NCBI GenBank assembly: GCA_016702555.1
Contig: JADJDV010000007.1
Coordinates: 496,001 to 560,000 of the forward strand
Length of the DNA: 64,000 nucleotides
Direction of reading: 5' to 3'
From: Burkholderiales bacterium
Lineage (GTDB): Bacteria; Pseudomonadota; Gammaproteobacteria; Burkholderiales; Burkholderiaceae_C
Shown here piece after piece: positions 42,004 through 51,605 of this stretch. Each line of letters opens with the position of its first letter. Positions within the stretch are counted from its first letter, which is position 1. Both the position numbers and the translations under genes were made by a program. Under the pieces are notes generated by a model, which saw only the letters and a program-made list of their open reading frames with translations, had not been told where the DNA came from and searched no databases.

Positions 42004-43122
42004 ATGTCCGTGACTTCTTCCCCTGTTCAGCAGCGCGTGCGCATTGCGCTGGGCGAGCGCAGCTACGACATCGCCATCGGCGTCGGGCTGCTCGATGACC
42101 CGGCTGCATTCGAGGCCGCGCGCGCCGGCTCGACGGCGCTGATTGTCAGCAACACCACGGTGGCGCCGCTGTACGCCGAGCGGCTGGCGCGCCAGCTCAG
42201 GCAGCGGCACGCGCAGGTGCGGCAAATGGCCCTGCCGGATGGCGAGCAGCACAAGAGTTGGGAAACGCTCAAGCTGATCTTCGACGAACTGCTGTCGAGC
42301 GGCGCCGACCGCAAGACCACGCTGTACGCGTTGGGTGGCGGCGTGGTGGGCGACATGACCGGCTTTGCCGCCGCCTGCTACATGCGCGGCGTGCCCTTCG
42401 TGCAGGTGCCGACGACGCTGCTGGCGCAGGTCGATTCGTCGGTGGGCGGCAAGACCGCCATCAATCATCCGTTCGGCAAGAACATGATCGGCGCCTTCTA
42501 CCAGCCGCTGGCGGTGGTGTGCGATCTGGACCTGCTGAAAACGCTACCGGTGCGCGAGCTGTCGGCGGGCCTGGCTGAAGTCATCAAATACGGGCCGATC
42601 GCCGACATGGATTTCCTGGGCTGGATCGAGTCCCATATCGATGCCCTGCGCGCCTGCGACCCGGCCGCGCTGGCGCACGCCGTCCGGCGCAGCTGCGAGA
42701 TCAAGGCCGAGGTGGTGGGCCAGGACGAGCGCGAATCGGGCCTGCGCGCCATCCTCAATTTCGGCCACACCTTCGGCCACGCCATCGAGGCCGGCATGGG
42801 CTACGGCGCCTGGCTGCACGGCGAGGCGGTGGGCGCCGGCATGGTGATGGCGGCCGAGCTGTCGCGCGAACTGGGCCTGGTGGACGCCGCCTTCGTGCGG
42901 CGCCTGACGGCCTTGATCGACCGTGCCGGCCTGCCGACGCGCGGCGCCGTGATCGACGCGGACGACAACGCCGGCCGCTATCTGGAGCTGATGCGCGTCG
43001 ACAAGAAAGCTGAGGGCGGCGAGATCCGCTTCGTCGTCATCGACGGCCCCGGCCGCGCGGTGGTGCGCCCGGCGCCGGATGCGCTGGTGCGCCAGGTCAT
43101 CGACCGCTGCTGCGCGGAGTGA
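42004..43122 (+). CDS. aroB: 3-dehydroquinate synthase
   Basis: The 372-residue product shows the NAD-binding GGGVVGDMTGFAA, PTTLLAQVDSSVGGKTAIN, and the zinc-ligand blocks GLAEVIKYG, FGHTFGHAIE and LHGEAVG. It makes 3-dehydroquinate from DAHP. ATG 42004 is chosen over an in-frame upstream codon because it leaves a normal-length N-terminus. It overlaps dgt by GTGA. Confidence 0.96.
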   Translation: MSVTSSPVQQRVRIALGERSYDIAIGVGLLDDPAAFEAARAGSTALIVSNTTVAPLYAERLARQLRQRHAQVRQMALPDGEQHKSWETLKLIFDELLSSGADRKTTLYALGGGVVGDMTGFAAACYMRGVPFVQVPTTLLAQVDSSVGGKTAINHPFGKNMIGAFYQPLAVVCDLDLLKTLPVRELSAGLAEVIKYGPIADMDFLGWIESHIDALRACDPAALAHAVRRSCEIKAEVVGQDERESGLRAILNFGHTFGHAIEAGMGYGAWLHGEAVGAGMVMAAELSRELGLVDAAFVRRLTALIDRAGLPTRGAVIDADDNAGRYLELMRVDKKAEGGEIRFVVIDGPGRAVVRPAPDALVRQVIDRCCAE

Positions 43123-44276
43123 CGGCGCTGCCCCCGATGCCGGCAGCGCTCGCAGCCTACGCCAGCGACCCGGCGCGCTCCCGGGGCCGGCGCCATCCGG
43201 TGACGCCGGCACCGACGCGCAACGCCTTTCAGCGCGACCGCGACCGCATCGTGCATTCGACCGCGTTCCGGCGCCTGGTCTACAAGACGCAGGTGTTCCT
43301 CAACCACGAGGGCGACCTGTTCCGCACCCGGCTGACGCATTCGCTCGAGGTGGCGCAGCTGGCGCGCTCGATTGCGCGCTCGCTCGGCCTGCACGAGGAT
43401 CTGACCGAGGCCATTGCGCTGGCGCACGACCTGGGCCACACGCCCTTTGGCCACGCCGGGCAGGACGCGCTTCATGAATGCATGGCGGCCCACGGCGGCT
43501 TCGAGCACAACCTGCAAAGCCTGCGCGTGGTCGATGAACTGGAGCACCGCTACCCCGAGCACGATGGCCTCAACCTCAGCTTCGAGACGCGCGAGGGCAT
43601 CCTCAAGCACTGCTCGGCCGCCAACGCGCGCCGGCTCGAGGCGGCCGAACCGGGCGGTGTGGCGCGGCGCTTTCTGGACGGCACCCAGCCCAGCCTGGAG
43701 GCGCAACTGGCCAACCTGGCCGACGAGATCGCCTACAACGCGCACGACATCGACGATGGCGTGCGTTCGGGTTTGCTGACGCTGGCGCAACTCGCCGAGG
43801 AGCCGCTGTTTGCCGACGGCTTCGCGGCGACGCGGCGCGACTATCCGCACATCAGCGAGCGGCGGGCGCTGTACGAATCGATCCGCCGCATGTTGTCGGC
43901 GCAGGTGGTTGACGTCATCGAGGCCACGCGCGCCAATATTGTGACGGCCGCGCCCCTTGACGCCGAAGCCGCGCGCCGCGCCGGTCCGCTGGTGCGCTTT
44001 GGCGACGACATGCGGCAGCGCTCGCAGCAGCTCAAGCGTTTTCTGTTCGCCAACCTGTACCGCCACCCGCAGGTGGTGGAGACCACCACGCAGGCGCAGC
44101 GGGTGGTGCGCGAGCTGTTCGCCGCCTATCTGGCGCGGCCGGACGAGCTGCGCCCCAGCTTCGCCGCGCGCGCCGACCGCGAGCGCGCCGTGGCCGACTA
44201 CATCGCCGGCATGACCGACCGCTTCGCCCTGCGCGAGCATGAGCGGCTGACCGGCCGCCGGCTGCTGGCGGCATGA
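43119..44276 (+). CDS. dgt: Deoxyguanosinetriphosphate triphosphohydrolase-like HD protein
   Basis: The 385-residue HD-superfamily hydrolase has metal ligands His74 (RLTHSLEVAQ) and His103-Asp104 (AHDLGHTPFGHAG), and later Asp in ANLADEIAYNAHDIDD. It hydrolyses dNTPs to the nucleoside and triphosphate. GTG 43119 overlaps the aroB stop; the gene in turn overlaps the MFS gene (ATGA), continuing a tightly packed operon. Confidence 0.92.
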   Translation: MTALPPMPAALAAYASDPARSRGRRHPVTPAPTRNAFQRDRDRIVHSTAFRRLVYKTQVFLNHEGDLFRTRLTHSLEVAQLARSIARSLGLHEDLTEAIALAHDLGHTPFGHAGQDALHECMAAHGGFEHNLQSLRVVDELEHRYPEHDGLNLSFETREGILKHCSAANARRLEAAEPGGVARRFLDGTQPSLEAQLANLADEIAYNAHDIDDGVRSGLLTLAQLAEEPLFADGFAATRRDYPHISERRALYESIRRMLSAQVVDVIEATRANIVTAAPLDAEAARRAGPLVRFGDDMRQRSQQLKRFLFANLYRHPQVVETTTQAQRVVRELFAAYLARPDELRPSFAARADRERAVADYIAGMTDRFALREHERLTGRRLLAA

Positions 44277-45487
44277 ACGCGAACCAGGCCGCGCGCAGCG
44301 ACACGGGCGCGGCCTGGGTCGTCATCCTGGCTGGCGTCTGCGCCGCGCTGCACGTGGCCAAGCTGCCGCCGGCGATTCCGGCGCTGCAGCATGAACTGGG
44401 CATCAGCCTGGTCGAGGCCGGCTTCCTGCTGTCGATGGTGCAACTGGCCGGCATGGGCCTGGGCGTGCTGGCGGGCCTGGGCGCCGATGGCTTTGGCCTG
44501 CGACGCAGCATGATGACCGGCCTGTGGCTGTTGTTTGTCGCCAGCCTGGCCGGCGGCTGGGCGCGCGACATCGGCGCCTTGCTGGTGCTGCGCGCGCTGG
44601 AGGGCGTGGGCTTTCTGATGGCCACGGTGCCGGCGCCGAGCCTGGTGCGGCGCAGCGTGGCGCCCGCCAAGCTCACGCGCATGCTGGGGTTTTGGGGCGC
44701 TTTCATGCCGTTTGGCACCGCCATGGCGCTGCTGGTCGGTCCGGCGGTCATCGGTGGCGCTGGTTGGCCGGGCTGGTGGTGGCTGATCGCGCTGCTGACG
44801 GCGGCGATGGCGCTGTGGGTGCGCGCGCGCGTGCCCGCCGATGCGCCGCGTGCGCGGCCGCTGCCGGCCGTCGGCGACTGGCGCCGGCGCTTGACGCAGA
44901 CCCTGGGTTCCGGTGGGCCATGGCTGGGCGCGCTGACGTTTGGCGTGTATTCGGCGCAGTGGCTGGCGGTGATCGGCTTCCTGCCGACGCTGTACGCCGA
45001 ATCCGGCTGGGATGGCGCGCTGATCGCCGTGCTGACGGCGCTGGTCGCGGCGGCCAACATCATCGGCAACGTCGCGGCCGGGCGCCTGCTGTCGCGTGGC
45101 GTGGCGCCGCAGCGGCTGCTGTGGCTGGGTTTCGGCACCATGGCGCTGGGCACGGCGCTCGGCTTCAGCGGCCTGACCGAGCACAGCCCGGTGCTGCGTT
45201 ATCTGGGCGTCATCGCCTTCTCGGCCGTCGGCGGACTGATTCCGGGCAGCCTGTTCGGCCTGGCGCCGCGGCTGGCGCCCAGCGAGCACACCGTGGCCAC
45301 CACCGTTGGCTGGTTCATGCAATGGTCGGCGGCGGGGCAGATGAGCGGGCCGCCGCTGGTGGCCTGGGTGGCCAGCCGCAGCGGTGGCTGGCAGTGGACC
45401 TGGGCGGTGCTGGGCGCGTGCAGCCTGGCGGGTGCGCTGCTGGCGTGGCGGGTGGGGCGGCGCCTGGCGGCGGCGGACCGGGTCTAA
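44273..45487 (+). CDS. Major facilitator superfamily transporter
   Basis: The 404-residue inner-membrane protein has about 12 helices and the MFS loop 2-3 motif GLGADGFGLRRSMMTG. It resembles cyanate / drug-type MFS members of the CynX/NNP kind, but no substrate can be read from it. The ATG overlaps the dgt stop, and DUF1415 follows after 7 bp. No regulator sits beside it. Confidence 0.85.
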   Translation: MNANQAARSDTGAAWVVILAGVCAALHVAKLPPAIPALQHELGISLVEAGFLLSMVQLAGMGLGVLAGLGADGFGLRRSMMTGLWLLFVASLAGGWARDIGALLVLRALEGVGFLMATVPAPSLVRRSVAPAKLTRMLGFWGAFMPFGTAMALLVGPAVIGGAGWPGWWWLIALLTAAMALWVRARVPADAPRARPLPAVGDWRRRLTQTLGSGGPWLGALTFGVYSAQWLAVIGFLPTLYAESGWDGALIAVLTALVAAANIIGNVAAGRLLSRGVAPQRLLWLGFGTMALGTALGFSGLTEHSPVLRYLGVIAFSAVGGLIPGSLFGLAPRLAPSEHTVATTVGWFMQWSAAGQMSGPPLVAWVASRSGGWQWTWAVLGACSLAGALLAWRVGRRLAAADRV

Positions 45488-45494
45488 TCGGGCC

Positions 45495-46067
45495 ATGACC
45501 CACGCCGACACCGTCATCGCCGACACGCGCCGCTGGCTCGAGCGCGCCGTGATCGGGCTCAACCTGTGCCCTTTCGCCAAGGCGCCGCACGTGAAGGGCC
45601 AGATCCACTACGCCGTGTGCGACAGCCGCGATCCGCAAGACCTGCTGGCCGCGCTGCACGCCGAACTGCAGGCGCTGGCCGACACCGAGCCCGAGCGGCG
45701 CGAAACCACGCTGCTGATGGCACCGCACCTGTTCGAGGACTTCCTGGATTTCAACGATTTCCTGGATGCGGCCGACGCCGTGCTGGCCGAACTGGACCTG
45801 GAAGGCGTGCTGCAGATCGCGCCCTTTCATCCGCGCTTCCAGTTCGCTGGCAGCGACGCCGGCGACATCACCAACGCCAGCAACCGCGCGCCCTGGCCGA
45901 CGCTGCACCTGATCCGAGAGGACAGCATCGACCGCGCGGTGGACGCCTTTCCCGAAGCCGAGACCATCTACGAGGCCAACATGGCGACGCTGGAGCGGCT
46001 TGGCCACGCCGGCTGGGCGGCGCTGGACGTCGGGCCAAGCGCCGAGGGCGCGGAGCCGGCGGCATGA
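45495..46067 (+). CDS. DUF1415 family protein
   Basis: The 190-residue soluble protein begins DTRRWLERAVIGLNLCPFA, the DUF1415 signature, and continues with ETTLLMAPHLFEDFLDFNDFLDAA and IAPFHPRFQF. It has conserved Cys and His residues but no known function. Its stop overlaps the start of the next gene (ATGA, 46064-46067). Confidence 0.85.
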   Translation: MTHADTVIADTRRWLERAVIGLNLCPFAKAPHVKGQIHYAVCDSRDPQDLLAALHAELQALADTEPERRETTLLMAPHLFEDFLDFNDFLDAADAVLAELDLEGVLQIAPFHPRFQFAGSDAGDITNASNRAPWPTLHLIREDSIDRAVDAFPEAETIYEANMATLERLGHAGWAALDVGPSAEGAEPAA

Positions 46068-46993
46068 AGCCGCCGCGAAAACCCGCCCTTGCACAGGGCC
46101 GACACCCGGGTGCGGATGCGGCCGTGCTGGCCGAGTTGCGCCCGGGCCAGTCGGTGGAACTGTTGAAGGACCTGCACATCCTGACGCGCGATGGCCGGCT
46201 GAACCAGGATTCGCGCCGCAAGCTCAAGCAGGTCGAGCATCTGGTGCGGTTCATCGAGAAGATCGTGGGCGAACTGGTGCCGCGTGGCGCGCAACTCACC
46301 CTGGCCGACCACGGCGCCGGCAAGTCCTACCTGGGCTTCATCCTGTACGACCTGCTGCTGCAATCGCGCGGCGGCATCGTGCACGGCATCGAGACGCGGC
46401 CCGAGCTGGTCGAGCGCTCGCGCCAGCTGGCGGAGCGGCTGGGCTTTGCGGGCATGCGCTTTCACCACCTGAGCGCCGCCGCCTCGGCGCACGACGCGGC
46501 GCTGCCCGAGCGCATCGACATCGTCACCGCGCTGCACGCCTGCGACACCGCCACCGACGACGCCATCGCCTTCGGCCTGGCGAAGCAGGCGCAGGCCATG
46601 GTGCTGGTGCCCTGCTGCCAGGCCGAATTCGCGAGCCGGTTGCGTCAGTCGAAGGCGCTGCAACTGGCGCGCACGCCGCTGGCCGAGCTGTGGCGGCACC
46701 CGCTGCACACGCGCGAGATGGGCAGCCAGCTGACCAATGTGCTGCGCTGCCTGTACCTGGAATCGCAGGGCTACACGGTCACGGTGACCGAACTGGTCGG
46801 CTGGGAGCACAGCCTGAAGAACGAGTTGATCATCGCGCGCTTCACCGGCCACAAAAAGCGCCGCGCGGGCGAGCGGCTGACCGCGCTGCTGGCCGAGTTC
46901 GGACTCGGCGCGTTGTTACCGCTGCGCTATCCGGCGCTGCTTGCCGCTGCCGCAGCGGCGCCGGTTCCCGTCAGTTCACGACCATGTTGTTGA
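46064..46993 (+). CDS. Class I SAM-dependent methyltransferase
   Basis: The 309-residue product has a Rossmann methyltransferase core of unusual motif, TLADHGAGKSYLGFILYD (the GxGxG-like SAM loop), then ALHACDTATDDAIAFG and VLVPCCQAEFA. This resembles GSTCD/METTL25-like methyltransferases; the substrate is unknown. Its last 23 bp overlap the end of the convergent BON lipoprotein gene, so the C-terminal SRPCC may be an artefact of read-through into that gene. Confidence 0.78.
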   Translation: MKPPRKPALAQGRHPGADAAVLAELRPGQSVELLKDLHILTRDGRLNQDSRRKLKQVEHLVRFIEKIVGELVPRGAQLTLADHGAGKSYLGFILYDLLLQSRGGIVHGIETRPELVERSRQLAERLGFAGMRFHHLSAAASAHDAALPERIDIVTALHACDTATDDAIAFGLAKQAQAMVLVPCCQAEFASRLRQSKALQLARTPLAELWRHPLHTREMGSQLTNVLRCLYLESQGYTVTVTELVGWEHSLKNELIIARFTGHKKRRAGERLTALLAEFGLGALLPLRYPALLAAAAAAPVPVSSRPCC

Positions 46994-47333
46994 CCACGTG
47001 GCGCACGCCCCAGACACCCTGGGCGATGCGCAGCGCGAGGTCACGACCGGCAACGCCGTTGGCCGGCGTGCCACCGATGACGATCACGCCGTCGCCCTGC
47101 GAGTGCACGGTCAGGCCCTGCGCGCCGACGCGCGGGTCGGCGCGCAGCGCGGCCATCACCCGATCCTGGATGTTCTGCTCTTGTGCCTGGCGCGCGGCTT
47201 CGCGGTTGGACATCGGGCCCTCGCGCGGCGAATCGTAGCCGTAGCCATAGCCGCCACCGGCACAGCCGACCAGCAGGGCGGTGCCGGCGGCCAGCAGGGG
47301 CAGGGCGAGCAAGCGGGAGGTGATGCGTGTCAT
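46971..47333 (-). CDS. BON-domain lipoprotein
   Basis: The 120-residue product has a lipoprotein signal (ALLVGC, Cys24), a GGGYGYGYDS stretch, and a single BON domain (about 55-118: RVMAALRADPRVGAQGLTV, VIVIGGTPANG, RIAQGVWGVRHVVNNM). BON domains bind phospholipid, as in DolP/OsmY, and protect the outer membrane. ATG 47333 is followed by a proper signal peptide. A second related lipoprotein lies on the other side of prmC. Confidence 0.85.
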   Translation of the reverse strand: MTRITSRLLALPLLAAGTALLVGCAGGGYGYGYDSPREGPMSNREAARQAQEQNIQDRVMAALRADPRVGAQGLTVHSQGDGVIVIGGTPANGVAGRDLALRIAQGVWGVRHVVNNMVVN

Positions 47334-47405
47334 ATCGGCTTCCTTTTTCTCAGGTTGATCGGGGTTGCAACGCACCGGCCCACATGGGCGCCGACCGGAT
47401 GCGCT

Positions 47406-48230
47406 TCAGGCTGGACAGTATCCTCCGGAACCGCGTTCGATGCCGGCCAGATCGCGGCGCGAGTGGATGTCGGCGAATCCCGCGTCGCCGAGGAGCGCGC
47501 GCACGGCGGCGGCTTGACCCCAGCCGTGCTCCAGCAGCAGCCAGCCGCCCGGCGCCAGGTGCGCTGGCGCGGCGGCGACGATGCGGCGGATGTCGTCCAG
47601 CCCGTCGGCGCCGCTGACCAGTGCCTGGCGCGGCTCGTGGGTCAGGGACGGCAGGTGCGCGTCGTCCACGGCGATGTAGGGCGGGTTGCTGATGACGAGA
47701 TCGAAGGTCTCGCCCACCACGGGGCCGAACCAGTGGCCGTGGCGCAGGTCGAGCGACAGGCCCAGCCGACGGGCGTTGGCGGTGGCGACGGCGAGGGCGT
47801 CGGCGCTGGCGTCCACCGCCGCCACGCGCGCCGCCGGGCGCTGCCGGGCGATGGCCAGCGCGATGGCGCCACTGCCGGTGCCCAGATCCAGCACGCGCCG
47901 GGGCGCGTCGGCGGGCAGCAGCTCCAGCGCCCAGTCGACCAGGGTTTCGGTGTCGGCACGCGGATCCAGCACGCGCGCGTCGATGTGCAGCTCGAGTCCG
48001 TGGAAGGCCTTGCGGCCGGTCAGGTAGGCGATCGGCTCGCCCGCCAGCCGGCGCTCGGCCAGCGCCCGCAGGCGCTCGGCGGCGTCGGCCGGCAGCGCAT
48101 CGGTGTCGTGCGCCAGCAGCCAGGCACGCGCCTGCGTCGGCTGACCGAGTGCGTGCAGCAGCAGCATCTGCGCCTCCAGCCGCGGCAGGCCGCGCGACTG
48201 CCAGTGATGCAGGGCATCTGCCAGCGTCAT
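47406..48230 (-). CDS. prmC: Release-factor glutamine methyltransferase PrmC
   Basis: The 274-residue product has a helical N-terminal domain with DPRADTETLVDW, SAM motif DLGTGSG (115-121), and the active-site NPPY (182-185). It methylates the Gln of the GGQ motif in release factors, its substrate being PrfA, encoded 525 bp upstream on the same strand. In many bacteria hemA-prfA-prmC are adjacent; here a BON lipoprotein gene sits between prfA and prmC. Confidence 0.95.
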   Translation of the reverse strand: MTLADALHHWQSRGLPRLEAQMLLLHALGQPTQARAWLLAHDTDALPADAAERLRALAERRLAGEPIAYLTGRKAFHGLELHIDARVLDPRADTETLVDWALELLPADAPRRVLDLGTGSGAIALAIARQRPAARVAAVDASADALAVATANARRLGLSLDLRHGHWFGPVVGETFDLVISNPPYIAVDDAHLPSLTHEPRQALVSGADGLDDIRRIVAAAPAHLAPGGWLLLEHGWGQAAAVRALLGDAGFADIHSRRDLAGIERGSGGYCPA

Positions 48231-48255
48231 GCGGGGTGCCGGATGCGCGGCGCGC

Positions 48256-48654
48256 TCAGGGGGCAAGCATGCGATCGACCACGTCGCGCACGCCGGCCAC
48301 GCCGCGCGCGGTCTGCACCGCCAGCGCCCGGTCGGCCGAATTGACGAGCTGGCCGCTGAGGATGATCACGCCGCCTTCATAGCCATCAACGCCCAGCCGG
48401 CTGCCGGCCAGCGCCGGTTGCGCCGCCAGCGCCGCGCGCACGCGTTCGGCCACGCGCTGCGCACCGGCGGTGGAGCCGGAGGCGCCTTCCCACACCTCCG
48501 GCACCTGGCGCAGATCGGGCACCGGGATCTCGATGCGCGTCGGCGTGGCGCCCCAGGGCGTGCCGCCGGAGCCGCAAGCCGTCAGCAGGGCCGTGGCGGC
48601 GGCGCCGGCCAGCCACAGGGCGGGGCGGCGGTATACAGGTGCAAACGGGCGCAT
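48256..48654 (-). CDS. BON-domain lipoprotein between prfA and prmC
   Basis: The 132-residue product has a lipoprotein signal (ALLTAC, Cys27), a Pro-rich linker and one BON-like domain (about 65-130: RVRAALAAQPALAGSRLGV, GGVIILSGQLVNSADRALAV, VAGVRDVVDRML). It is a diverged relative of the BON protein at 46971-47333. It starts 101 bp after prfA and ends 25 bp before prmC, all on the minus strand. A role in envelope integrity is inferred from the domain only. Confidence 0.82.
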   Translation of the reverse strand: MRPFAPVYRRPALWLAGAAATALLTACGSGGTPWGATPTRIEIPVPDLRQVPEVWEGASGSTAGAQRVAERVRAALAAQPALAGSRLGVDGYEGGVIILSGQLVNSADRALAVQTARGVAGVRDVVDRMLAP

Positions 48655-48755
48655 GGCGTCGATCCTTTCTGGCGTGGCGCCGGCAGGGCGCGCGATGGGC
48701 CGATGATAGTCAGCGGGGTGGAGGGCGGGCGCTGCGGCTTCAACGCCGGCCGCTG

Positions 48756-49838
48756 TCAGGCGTTGACTTCCAGCTCGGCCATCAGTTCGGCCTGGCGTTC
48801 GGCCTGCAGGGCGTCCAGCACCTCGCGCAGGTCGCCCTCCATCACCAGCGCCAGCTTGTACAGGGTCAGGTTGATGCGGTGGTCGGTCAGCCGCCCCTGC
48901 GGGAAGTTGTAGGTGCGGATGCGATCGCTGCGGTCGCCGCTGCCGACCAGGCCCTTGCGCGTGGCGGCTTCCTGGCTGGTGCGCTCGCGCCGCTCCATGT
49001 CCTGCAGGCGCGCCTGCAACACCTGCAGCGCCTTGGCCTTGTTGGTGTGCTGGCTGCGGCCGTCCTGGCATTCGGCGACGATGCCGGTGGGCAGGTGCAC
49101 CACGCGCACCGCCGAGTCGGTCTTGTTGACGTGCTGGCCGCCGGCGCCCGAGGCGCGGAAGGTGTCGATGCGCAGGTCGGCCGGGTTCAGGGTGATGGCC
49201 TCGGCTTCATCCGGCTCGGGCATCACGGCCACGGTGGCGGCGCTGGTGTGGATGCGGCCCTGCGTCTCGGTCACCGGCACGCGCTGCACACGGTGGCCGC
49301 CGGATTCGTAGCGCAGCTTGCCGAATACGCCGTCACCCTCGATGCGCAGCACCAGTTCCTTGTAGCCGCCCAGTTCGGCCGGCGATTCGCTCATGACCTC
49401 GACGCGCCAGCCTTCGTCCTGCGCATAGCGCGTGTACATGCGCGCCAGGTCACCCGCGAACAGCGCCGACTCGTCGCCGCCGGTGCCGGCACGGATTTCC
49501 AGAAAGGCATTGCGCGCGTCCTGCGGGTCCTTGGGCAGCAGCATGCGTTGCAGCTCGGTGTCGAGCTCGGCCAGTTCGGTCTCGCAGGCGGCGATTTCCT
49601 CGCCGGCCATGTCGGCCAGTTCGGCGTCTTCCAGCATCTCGTGCGCGACCTGCAGATCGCGCTCGCGCTGGCGATAGCGCGCCCAGCGCTCGGCGATGGC
49701 GCCGACCTCGGTGTGCTCGCGCGAGAGCTTCATGAACTGCGCCATGTCGGCCATGATGTCGGGGCGCGACAGCAGGAAGTCCAGCTCGCCCAGACGGTCG
49801 GCATAGCGGTCGAGCTGGCGGCGGAGAAAGTCTTTCAT
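48756..49838 (-). CDS. prfA: Peptide chain release factor 1
   Basis: The 360-residue product has GAGGQHVNKTDSAVRV (catalytic GGQ, about 232), VTETQGRIHTSAATVAVMPE (codon-recognition region) and RIRTYNFPQGRLTDHRI. It ends translation at UAA/UAG. It follows hemA after 113 bp. Confidence 0.96.
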   Translation of the reverse strand: MKDFLRRQLDRYADRLGELDFLLSRPDIMADMAQFMKLSREHTEVGAIAERWARYRQRERDLQVAHEMLEDAELADMAGEEIAACETELAELDTELQRMLLPKDPQDARNAFLEIRAGTGGDESALFAGDLARMYTRYAQDEGWRVEVMSESPAELGGYKELVLRIEGDGVFGKLRYESGGHRVQRVPVTETQGRIHTSAATVAVMPEPDEAEAITLNPADLRIDTFRASGAGGQHVNKTDSAVRVVHLPTGIVAECQDGRSQHTNKAKALQVLQARLQDMERRERTSQEAATRKGLVGSGDRSDRIRTYNFPQGRLTDHRINLTLYKLALVMEGDLREVLDALQAERQAELMAELEVNA

Positions 49839-49951
49839 GCAGGCCTTGGGAACGGGGTGCCGGCATGGCGCCGGGCGAGGTCGGCGTGCCGACCGGAAAA
49901 AAGCGAAGTGGGCGCGCCAGCGGCCGCGCGCCACGGGGCGGACGGGCGCCG

Positions 49952-51244
49952 CTAACGGCCGGCCGTGGGGTTTTTTTGCGGGCCGCGCAGGAACAGGCGC
50001 TCGATCGCCTGCGTGGTGCGCTCGCGATGCCCTGGATCGGCGGTGTGCAGTTCGGCCATGGCGCCGTGCAGCATCTTCTGTGTCAGGCCGCGCGACAGCG
50101 CCTCCAGCACCGCCTCGACGTTTTCGCCGCGCGCCAGCCGCTTGCGCGCGCGCGCCAACTCCAGGGCGCGCCACTCGTCGGCCTGGGCGTTGAGCTGCTG
50201 GATCAGCGGCACCACGCCGCTGACCGGATCGCGCTGATCCAGCCAGTGCAGAAAGCTCTGCACGCCGGCGTCGATGATCACCTCGGCCTGCTCCACCGCC
50301 GCCTGGCGGTTGGCGTGGCCGGTCTGCACCACCTGGGCCAGATCGTCCACGGTGTAGAGGTAGACGTCGTTTAACTGGCGCACTTCCGGCTCGATGTCGC
50401 GCGGCACCGCCAGATCGACCATGAAGATCGGACGATGGCGGCGCTTCTTCAGCGCGCGCTCGACCGCGCCCAGGCCGATGATCGGCAGCGTGCTGGCGGT
50501 GCAGCTCACCACGGCGTCGAACTCGTGCAGGCGCTCGGGCAGGTCGGCCAGGCGCATGACTTCGCCGCCGAACTGCGTGGCGAGCTTCTCGCCGCGCTCC
50601 AGCGTGCGGTTGGCAATCGCGATGGCGGCCGGATTGCGGGCGGCGAAATGCGTGGCCGCCAGCTCGATCATCTCGCCGGCGCCGACGAACAGCACCTTGA
50701 TCTGCTCCAGATCCTCGAACAGGTTGGCGGCCAGCCGCACGGCGGCGGCGGCCATGCTGATCGAGTGGGCGCCGATCTCGGTCGAGGAGCGCACTTCCTT
50801 GGCGACCGCGAAGCTGCGCTGGAACATCTGGTTCAGCGTGCGCCCGAGCGCGCCGGCGTCCTCGGCGGCGCGCACCGCGCTCTTCATCTGGCCCAGGATC
50901 TGCGGCTCGCCCAGCACCATGCTGTCGAGCCCGCTGGCGACGCGAAAGGCGTGGCGCGCCGCCTGGCCGTCCTGCAGCACGTAGGTGTGCTCGCGCAGCG
51001 CCTCGGCCGGCACGTGGCCGGCCTGCGCCAGCCAGCCGAGCGTGTGGTCGATCTGCACGTTGTCCGAGGCGCAATACACCTCGGTGCGGTTGCAGGTCGA
51101 GAGGATGGCGGCCTCCGGGTGGCGCGCGTGCGACTGGCGCAGGCCGTGCAGCGCGGGCGCCATCTGATCGAGCGCGAACGCGAACCGCCCACGCAGATCA
51201 AGCGGCGCGGTGTGGTGGTTCAGTCCCAGAGCCCAGACGGTCAT
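49952..51244 (-). CDS. hemA: Glutamyl-tRNA reductase
   Basis: The 430-residue product has catalytic Cys51 in STCNRTEVYC, GEPQILGQMKSA, NADPH-binding GAGEMIELAATHF, and IFMVDLAVPRDIEPEV. It makes glutamate-1-semialdehyde from Glu-tRNA in the first step of tetrapyrrole synthesis. First gene of the hemA-prfA-BON-prmC-BON run. Divergent from the small membrane protein gene at 51299. Confidence 0.96.
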   Translation of the reverse strand: MTVWALGLNHHTAPLDLRGRFAFALDQMAPALHGLRQSHARHPEAAILSTCNRTEVYCASDNVQIDHTLGWLAQAGHVPAEALREHTYVLQDGQAARHAFRVASGLDSMVLGEPQILGQMKSAVRAAEDAGALGRTLNQMFQRSFAVAKEVRSSTEIGAHSISMAAAAVRLAANLFEDLEQIKVLFVGAGEMIELAATHFAARNPAAIAIANRTLERGEKLATQFGGEVMRLADLPERLHEFDAVVSCTASTLPIIGLGAVERALKKRRHRPIFMVDLAVPRDIEPEVRQLNDVYLYTVDDLAQVVQTGHANRQAAVEQAEVIIDAGVQSFLHWLDQRDPVSGVVPLIQQLNAQADEWRALELARARKRLARGENVEAVLEALSRGLTQKMLHGAMAELHTADPGHRERTTQAIERLFLRGPQKNPTAGR

Positions 51245-51298
51245 CGGCCGGGATTATAAAATTCAGCGCCGATTCGTGCCCAGGGAAGGGGCACGGAC

Positions 51299-51595
51299 TT
51301 GACCCGTATCAAGAACACCCCCGTGGATTTCGCCGATCTGATCTGGCACCTGACTGGTTTTGTGGCGCCGGCGCTGTTTGTGGGCGCCGGCGTGGCCCTG
51401 CTGTCGGCACTGATCTGGCGCCGTGGCTGGGGCCTGAAATCGCTGGCGCGCCAGGCCGCCCTGAACGTCGCCAGCGGCTTGGGCGCGCTGATGCTGGGCC
51501 TGGCCCTGACCGGCCAGGACGGCCGAATGCTGAGCTACGGTGCGCTGGTGCTGGCGGTGGCAACCAGCCAGGCTTGGCAGTTGCGCAAGCGGTGA
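51299..51595 (+). CDS. Small hypothetical membrane protein
   Basis: The 98-residue product has three hydrophobic segments (about 13-38, 52-69, 76-90) between basic loops. TTG 51299 is the likely start; a GGGAAGGGGCAC stretch upstream can serve as ribosome binding site. No family is recognised. It is divergent from hemA and convergent with the phosphoglycerol-transferase-like gene (10 bp apart). Confidence 0.6.
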   Translation: MTRIKNTPVDFADLIWHLTGFVAPALFVGAGVALLSALIWRRGWGLKSLARQAALNVASGLGALMLGLALTGQDGRMLSYGALVLAVATSQAWQLRKR

Positions 51596-51605
51596 TGGAT
51601 GGGCC

